8,655 nucleotides of DNA from 66-474 sp051962095 (lineage in GTDB: Bacteria > Pseudomonadota > Gammaproteobacteria > Xanthomonadales > Rhodanobacteraceae), in NCBI GenBank assembly GCA_051962095.1, contig JBQCCP010000189.1, positions 1 to 8,655 of the forward strand, in the 5' to 3' direction. The position numbers were made by a program, and so were the translations under genes. The notes beneath the pieces are model-generated. The model had not been told where the DNA came from. It worked only from the letters and a program-made list of their open reading frames with translations, and ran no database searches. This document shows positions 5,168 to 8,655 of the stretch, piece after piece (the stretch's first letter is position 1; the number at the start of each line of letters is the position of its first letter).

Positions 5168-6502
5168 ATGAGCAGCGACGAGCAAATCAGAGCGGAACGC
5201 GGACGCTACCTTTCGGGCTTCGGCAACGAACACGCGAGCGAGGCGCTGAAAGGCGCGCTGCCCATCGGGCAGAACTCCCCGCAGAAGGTGCCGTACGGGT
5301 TGTACGCGGAGCAGTTGTCCGGCACCGCGTTCACCGCACCCCGCCACGCCAATCGGCGAAGCTGGCTGTACCGGATTCGTCCGGCCGCGTTGCACGGCGC
5401 GTTCGAGGCATACGCTCAGCCACGCTTCCACAACCGTTTCGACGATGCGCCGACCCCGCCTGACCAGATGCGCTGGAGCCCGTTTCCGCTGCCCGACGCG
5501 CCGACCGATTTCGTGGACGGCCTGTTCGCGATGGGCGGCAACGGTTCGGCGGCCGCGCAAACCGGCGTCGGTGTCCACCTGTACGCCTGCAACAGGCCCA
5601 TGCAGGGACGCTTCCTCTACGACGCCGACGGCGAACTGGTGATCGTGCCGCAGCAGGGCCGCTTGCGGATCGCGACCGAGCTGGGTGTGCTGGACATCGA
5701 ACCCCAGCAGATCGCGCTGATCCCGCGCGGCCTGCGTTTCCGCGTAGATCTGCCGGATGGCAGCGCGCGCGGCTATCTCTGCGAGAACTTCGGCGCGCAC
5801 CTGCGCTTGCCGGAACTCGGTCCCATCGGCAGCAACGGCAACGCCAATGCGCGCGACTTCGAGGCGCCGGTGGCGGCCTACGAGGATGTCTCGGGCAACT
5901 TCGAATTGATCGCCAAATTCCAGGGCAACCTGTGGCGCGCGCCGATCGACCACTCGCCGCTCGACGTGGTGGCGTGGCACGGCAGCAACGCGCCATACCG
6001 CTACGACCTGCGCCGCTTCAACACCATCGGCTCGATCAGCTACGACCATCCCGATCCGTCCATCTTCACGGTGCTGACCTCGCCCAGCGATACCCCTGGC
6101 ACCGCCAACATGGATTTCGCGATCTTCCCGCCGCGCTGGCTGGTGGCCGAGCACACGTTCCGGCCGCCGTGGTTCCATCGCAACATCGCCTCCGAATTCA
6201 TGGGCCTGATCCACGGCGAATACGATGCCAAGGACGCCTCCGCAGGCGGCGGCTTCGTGCCGGGCGGCGCGAGCTTGCACAATTGCATGAGCGGGCACGG
6301 GCCGGATGCGGCCAGCCACGCCAAGGCGCTGGCGACGAACACCAGCAAACCCCAGCACGTCGCCGATACCATGGCCTTCATGTTCGAGACGCGTTGCGTG
6401 ATCCACCCGACGAAGCAGGCGCTGGAGGCGCCGCAACGCCAACGCGACTACCAGGATTGCTGGCAGGGATTGCGGAAGCATTTCGATCCGTCGCAACGAT
6501 GA
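5168..6502 (+). CDS. hmgA: Homogentisate 1,2-dioxygenase
   Basis: Fe(II)-dependent ring-cleaving enzyme that turns homogentisate and O2 into maleylacetoacetate; cytoplasmic. The 444-residue length matches the family. The N-terminus has the hallmark GFGNEHASEALKGALPIGQN (residues 17-36), followed by QLSGTAFTAPR. The iron ligands are His337 and Glu343 in WFHRNIASEFMGLI and His377 in SGHGPD, matching human His335, Glu341 and His371; the proposed acid/base His292 corresponds to His294 in YDHPDPSIFTVLT. There is a four-residue insertion after EYDAK relative to the human protein. The ATG at 5168 has GGAG (5154-5157) with a 10-base spacer, rather long. The stop overlaps an ATG (ATGA, 6499-6502). It lies 59 bases after hppD and 16 before the hydrolase gene, consistent with one operon. 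Confidence 0.97.
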   Translation: MSSDEQIRAERGRYLSGFGNEHASEALKGALPIGQNSPQKVPYGLYAEQLSGTAFTAPRHANRRSWLYRIRPAALHGAFEAYAQPRFHNRFDDAPTPPDQMRWSPFPLPDAPTDFVDGLFAMGGNGSAAAQTGVGVHLYACNRPMQGRFLYDADGELVIVPQQGRLRIATELGVLDIEPQQIALIPRGLRFRVDLPDGSARGYLCENFGAHLRLPELGPIGSNGNANARDFEAPVAAYEDVSGNFELIAKFQGNLWRAPIDHSPLDVVAWHGSNAPYRYDLRRFNTIGSISYDHPDPSIFTVLTSPSDTPGTANMDFAIFPPRWLVAEHTFRPPWFHRNIASEFMGLIHGEYDAKDASAGGGFVPGGASLHNCMSGHGPDAASHAKALATNTSKPQHVADTMAFMFETRCVIHPTKQALEAPQRQRDYQDCWQGLRKHFDPSQR

Positions 6503-6518
6503 GCACGAAGGGCAAGCC

Positions 6519-7514
6519 ATGAAACTCGCAACCCTCAAGGAAGGCGGTCGGGACGGAACGTTGATCGTCGTCAGCCGCGATCTCGCGCACGGCGTCCGCG
6601 CCACCGACATCGCGCCGACGCTGCAGGCCGCGCTGGACGACTGGCAAAACACCGCGCCGCGCCTGCACGCGCTGTACGACGCGCTGTGCATGCATCGCCA
6701 CAAGGCGGTCGAGCACGCGTTCGAACTGGATTTCGGCGCGCTGGCCGCGCCATTTCCCCGCGCCTACGAATTCGTGGACGGCTCGGCGTACCTGCCGCAC
6801 GTCGAACGCGTGCGCCGCGCGCGCGGCGCGACGGTGCCGGAAACTTTCTACACCGATCCGCTGATGTACCAGGCCACCAGCGCGGGCTTCCTCGGGCCAC
6901 GCGACCCGGTGCGCGTGCCCAGCGAGGATTACGGTATCGACCTCGAAGCCGAAGTCGTGGTGGTCACCGACGACGTGCCGATGGCGGTGACACCAGAGCA
7001 TGCCTCGGAGCACATCCAGTTGATCGGGTTGGTCAACGATGTTTCGTTGCGGAGTTTGATTCCCGCGGAACTCGCCAAGGGCTTCGGTTTCCTGCAGTCC
7101 AAGCCTCGCTCGGCGTTGTCACCGGTGCTGGTCACGCCCGACGAATTGCGCGATGCGTGGCGGGACGACAAGCTGCACCTGCCGATGCGCACCTGGATCA
7201 ATGGCCAATGGTTTGGCGAAGCCGAAGCCGGCGAAGACATGCAATTCAATTTCGCGCAATTGATTGCGCACGCGGCGAAGACCCGCCCGCTCGCCGCCGG
7301 CACCATCGTGGGTTCGGGCACCATCGCCAACCAGGACACCTCGCGCGGCGCATCATGCCTTGCCGAACAACGCACAGTGGAAAAGTTGCGCGACGGCGAG
7401 GCGGTGACACCGTTCCTGAAATACGGCGACACGGTGAAGATCGACATGCACGACATCGACGGCAATTCGATCTTCGGCGCGATCGAGCAGAGGATCGAGC
7501 CGCCGGGCGGCTGA
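6519..7514 (+). CDS. fahA: Fumarylacetoacetate hydrolase-family protein
   Basis: Expected to hydrolyse fumarylacetoacetate to fumarate and acetoacetate, the last step of tyrosine breakdown. The product has 331 residues, the short bacterial form rather than the roughly 420-residue animal type. An N-terminal domain (about 1-75) precedes the catalytic FAH fold. The metal site is visible: Asp113 in FYTDP, Glu143 and Glu145 in IDLEAEVVV, and Asp174 in LVNDVSLR, matching mouse Asp126, Glu199, Glu201 and Asp233. The loop that carries the catalytic His133 in mouse reads LMYQATSAGF here, so by hand alignment a Gln (Q118) stands at or beside the His position. The ATG at 6519 has GAAGGG with a 6-base spacer. 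Position after hmgA supports the pathway role. No maleylacetoacetate isomerase gene is adjacent within the window. Confidence 0.9.
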   Translation: MKLATLKEGGRDGTLIVVSRDLAHGVRATDIAPTLQAALDDWQNTAPRLHALYDALCMHRHKAVEHAFELDFGALAAPFPRAYEFVDGSAYLPHVERVRRARGATVPETFYTDPLMYQATSAGFLGPRDPVRVPSEDYGIDLEAEVVVVTDDVPMAVTPEHASEHIQLIGLVNDVSLRSLIPAELAKGFGFLQSKPRSALSPVLVTPDELRDAWRDDKLHLPMRTWINGQWFGEAEAGEDMQFNFAQLIAHAAKTRPLAAGTIVGSGTIANQDTSRGASCLAEQRTVEKLRDGEAVTPFLKYGDTVKIDMHDIDGNSIFGAIEQRIEPPGG

Positions 7515-7532
7515 ATTCGTCGGGGTGTCGAG

Positions 7533-7571
7533 TGCAGCACATCGTCAATGCCGCCGGGGGCGGCGGCTGCA
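7533..7571 (+). terminator. Two-part GC-rich stem-loop after the hydrolase gene
   Basis: GCCGCC (7550-7555), loop GGG, GGCGGC (7559-7564) forms a strong inner hairpin; TGCAGC (7533-7538) and GCTGCA (7566-7571) add an outer stem. It begins 19 bases after the stop codon, but no T-tract follows, so it may be only a weak or Rho-assisted end, or a leader structure for the regulator gene downstream. Confidence 0.35.
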
Positions 7572-7633
7572 ACGCTAAGGTAAACTTGGAACCTGATCGG
7601 CGCCCATGCCGCCATCTGGCATCGAACACCATC

Positions 7634-8407
7634 ATGGAATCGCGTTCGTCGTCCTCCCGCGAAAGTGCGCCTGCCGAGCGCCGCACGGGCATTCCCTCGA
7701 ATGACGGCGATGCCGAGAATTTCTGCTCGTCCTGCGCATTCGCCGAAGCCTGCGCCGTGGCCGGTTACGGCAAGCCGGAGCTGTCGGAATTGCACTGCCT
7801 GGTCGAACATGTCGGCCCGTTCGAACCGGGCCAGCGCCTGTTCCGGTCCGGCGACGCATTCCGCGCGTTGTTCGCGGTGCGCAGCGGCATGGTGAAAACC
7901 ACGCTGGTCGATGCCGAAGGCCGCGAGCAGGTGCTGGGCTTTTATCTGCCGGGCGAATTGATCGGGCTGGACGCGATCTATCCCGAGCATTACCCGTGCG
8001 ATGCGATCGCACTGGAAGTCACCGAGTGCTGCCGCTTTTCGTTCCCCGCGATGAGTGCGCTCGCGGCGCGCCAACCGCGCGTGCAGCAACACCTGTTCCG
8101 GATGCTCAGCAAGGAACTGGGTTCCGCCACGCTGCTGGCCGGCGACCATTCCGCCGACGAACGGCTCGCCGCATTCCTGGTGGACCTCGGCGACCGTTAC
8201 GCCGCGCGCGGGCTGTCCGGCACGCAGTTCCGGCTCAGCATGGCGCGCGCCGACATCGCCAATTACCTGCGGCTTGCCGCGGAAACCGTCAGCCGCGTGC
8301 TCGGCCGCTTCCGCGAGCAGAAGCTCATCGCGATCGATGGCCGCAAGGTGGAATTGCTGGACCCGCCGCGGTTGCGCGAACTGGCGCGCTGCGTTTTGAA
8401 TGTTTGA
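7634..8407 (+). CDS. fnr: FNR-type oxygen-responsive transcriptional regulator (Crp/Fnr family)
   Basis: Cytoplasmic sensor of low oxygen that binds a [4Fe-4S] cluster and then controls anaerobic or microaerobic genes. The 257-residue product carries an N-terminal Cys motif C31-x2-C34-x5-C40, spaced as in E. coli FNR (20/23/29), and a fourth Cys133 in EVTECCRF that aligns with Cys122. The effector domain runs about 50-165 (FEPGQRLFRSGD, GFYLPGELIGLDAI). The helix-turn-helix at about 195-230 reads ARADIANYLRLAAETVSRVL, with Glu217, Ser220 and Arg221 in the ETVSR that in E. coli reads TTGAT half-sites. The ATG at 7634 has no Shine-Dalgarno; an in-frame TTG at 7586 preceded by AAGG could add 16 residues. 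The 119-base gap after fahA suggests a separate unit. The cysteines distinguish it from the Crp-like Clp of Xanthomonas. Confidence 0.93.
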   Translation: MESRSSSSRESAPAERRTGIPSNDGDAENFCSSCAFAEACAVAGYGKPELSELHCLVEHVGPFEPGQRLFRSGDAFRALFAVRSGMVKTTLVDAEGREQVLGFYLPGELIGLDAIYPEHYPCDAIALEVTECCRFSFPAMSALAARQPRVQQHLFRMLSKELGSATLLAGDHSADERLAAFLVDLGDRYAARGLSGTQFRLSMARADIANYLRLAAETVSRVLGRFREQKLIAIDGRKVELLDPPRLRELARCVLNV

Positions 8408-8449
8408 TCATGCGATCTCCCCGATCGCTGGCGCTGTACCACTCGTCAT

Positions 8450-8475
8450 TCCGGACGCGCGCAGCGCGATCCGGA
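8450..8475. terminator. Strong hairpin downstream of fnr
   Basis: TCCGGA and CGCGC (8450-8460), loop GCA, GCGCG (8464-8468), a bulged A, then TCCGGA (8470-8475): eleven pairs with one bulge. It starts 42 bases after the fnr stop. There is no T-tract, so it may be a repeat-type palindrome that helps end or protect the transcript rather than a canonical terminator. The surrounding 8408-8546 shows no gene. Confidence 0.45.
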
Positions 8476-8546
8476 TCGGGCTACGCGCTTGCGGGCGCAC
8501 GATGGGTTCGGCCGGCTGAGCGACTGGTCTGAATACCGATTGACTC

Positions 8547-8635
8547 GCGCCCTCCTTGGCGCTTGCTCTGCGCGGCCGCCGGAGCCCGCCCCGGACTTAA
8601 TCCGGGGGCGTTCACGTTTGCAGTCCCCGCAAACG
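8547..8635. repeat. Cluster of three further palindromes at the right end
   Basis: GCGCC (8547-8551)/GGCGC (8558-8562) with a 6-base loop; CCCCGGA (8589-8595)/TCCGGGG (8601-8607) with loop CTTAA; and CGTTTGC (8615-8621)/GCAAACG (8629-8635) with a 7-base loop. All are perfect. No open frame with family resemblance overlaps them. They look like a cluster of short dispersed intergenic repeats; a regulatory role for a gene beyond the right edge cannot be excluded. Confidence 0.4.
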
Positions 8636-8655
8636 CAGCCAGGTTCCGTCCACGC

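Noticed and set aside
4853..6703. Long open frame of 616 codons on the minus strand across hppD, hmgA and the start of fahA
   Set aside because: It is antisense to three confidently identified genes, its translation is Arg/Ala/Val-rich with no family resemblance, and such shadows are normal in GC-rich codon usage.
6686..7633. Upstream extension of the fnr frame through fahA, giving a 573-residue protein
   Set aside because: The extension is out of frame with fahA and has no conserved features; FNR proteins are about 250 residues and the real start lies near 7634 or 7586.
501..8655. CRISPR array, tRNA/rRNA, transposase or phage genes, toxin-antitoxin or defence modules
   Set aside because: No regularly spaced direct repeats, no cloverleaf or rRNA signatures, and no open frame resembling these families on either strand.
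8408..8655. Gene in the right-hand tail
   Set aside because: Open frames here are short, lack a ribosome binding site and family resemblance, and overlap four palindromes.

Overview
The window is high-GC, densely coding chromosomal DNA from a gammaproteobacterium, most likely of the order Xanthomonadales (Lysobacterales), perhaps Rhodanobacteraceae. This rests on the closeness of the tryptophan dioxygenase to the Xanthomonas enzyme, on the gene order (pdhA, tryptophan dioxygenase, POT transporter, MarR, hppD, hmgA), which I recall from that order, and on short GC-rich intergenic palindromes of the kind common there. The assignment is inference from memory; no database search was possible.

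Layout: (1) 1-500, minus strand, the N-terminal part of the pyruvate dehydrogenase E1 alpha subunit (pdhA), running off the left edge. (2) 501-914, a divergent intergenic region with a candidate pdhA promoter, repeat-like hairpins, and a possible 36-codon small ORF whose stop overlaps the next start. (3) 915-3386, plus strand, tryptophan 2,3-dioxygenase (kynA) and a proton-dependent oligopeptide (POT/PTR2) transporter. (4) 3383-3829, minus strand, a MarR-family regulator whose stop codon interlocks with the transporter stop in one CTAG. (5) 3830-4019, a divergent control region with a strong palindrome lying over a sigma-70-like marR promoter. (6) 4020-7514, plus strand, hppD, hmgA and a fumarylacetoacetate hydrolase gene, i.e. 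the homogentisate route of tyrosine breakdown. (7) 7634-8407, plus strand, an FNR-type regulator with all four Fe-S cysteines. (8) 8408-8655, a non-coding tail rich in palindromes.

Functionally this is an aromatic amino acid catabolism island. KynA opens the tryptophan (kynurenine) ring. HppD, HmgA and the fumarylacetoacetate hydrolase take 4-hydroxyphenylpyruvate to fumarate and acetoacetate. The maleylacetoacetate isomerase step has no gene here. The MarR protein is the obvious candidate regulator of hppD-hmgA-fahA and of itself. The transporter may supply peptides as a source of aromatic amino acids.

I found no defence system, CRISPR array, prophage, insertion sequence or RNA gene, and nothing that looks like a wholly new system. 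The more interesting points are small-scale: the marR operator/promoter overlap, the small ORF in front of kynA, a repeat-derived hairpin that could compete for the hmgA ribosome binding site, and unusual residues in the transporter and hydrolase.
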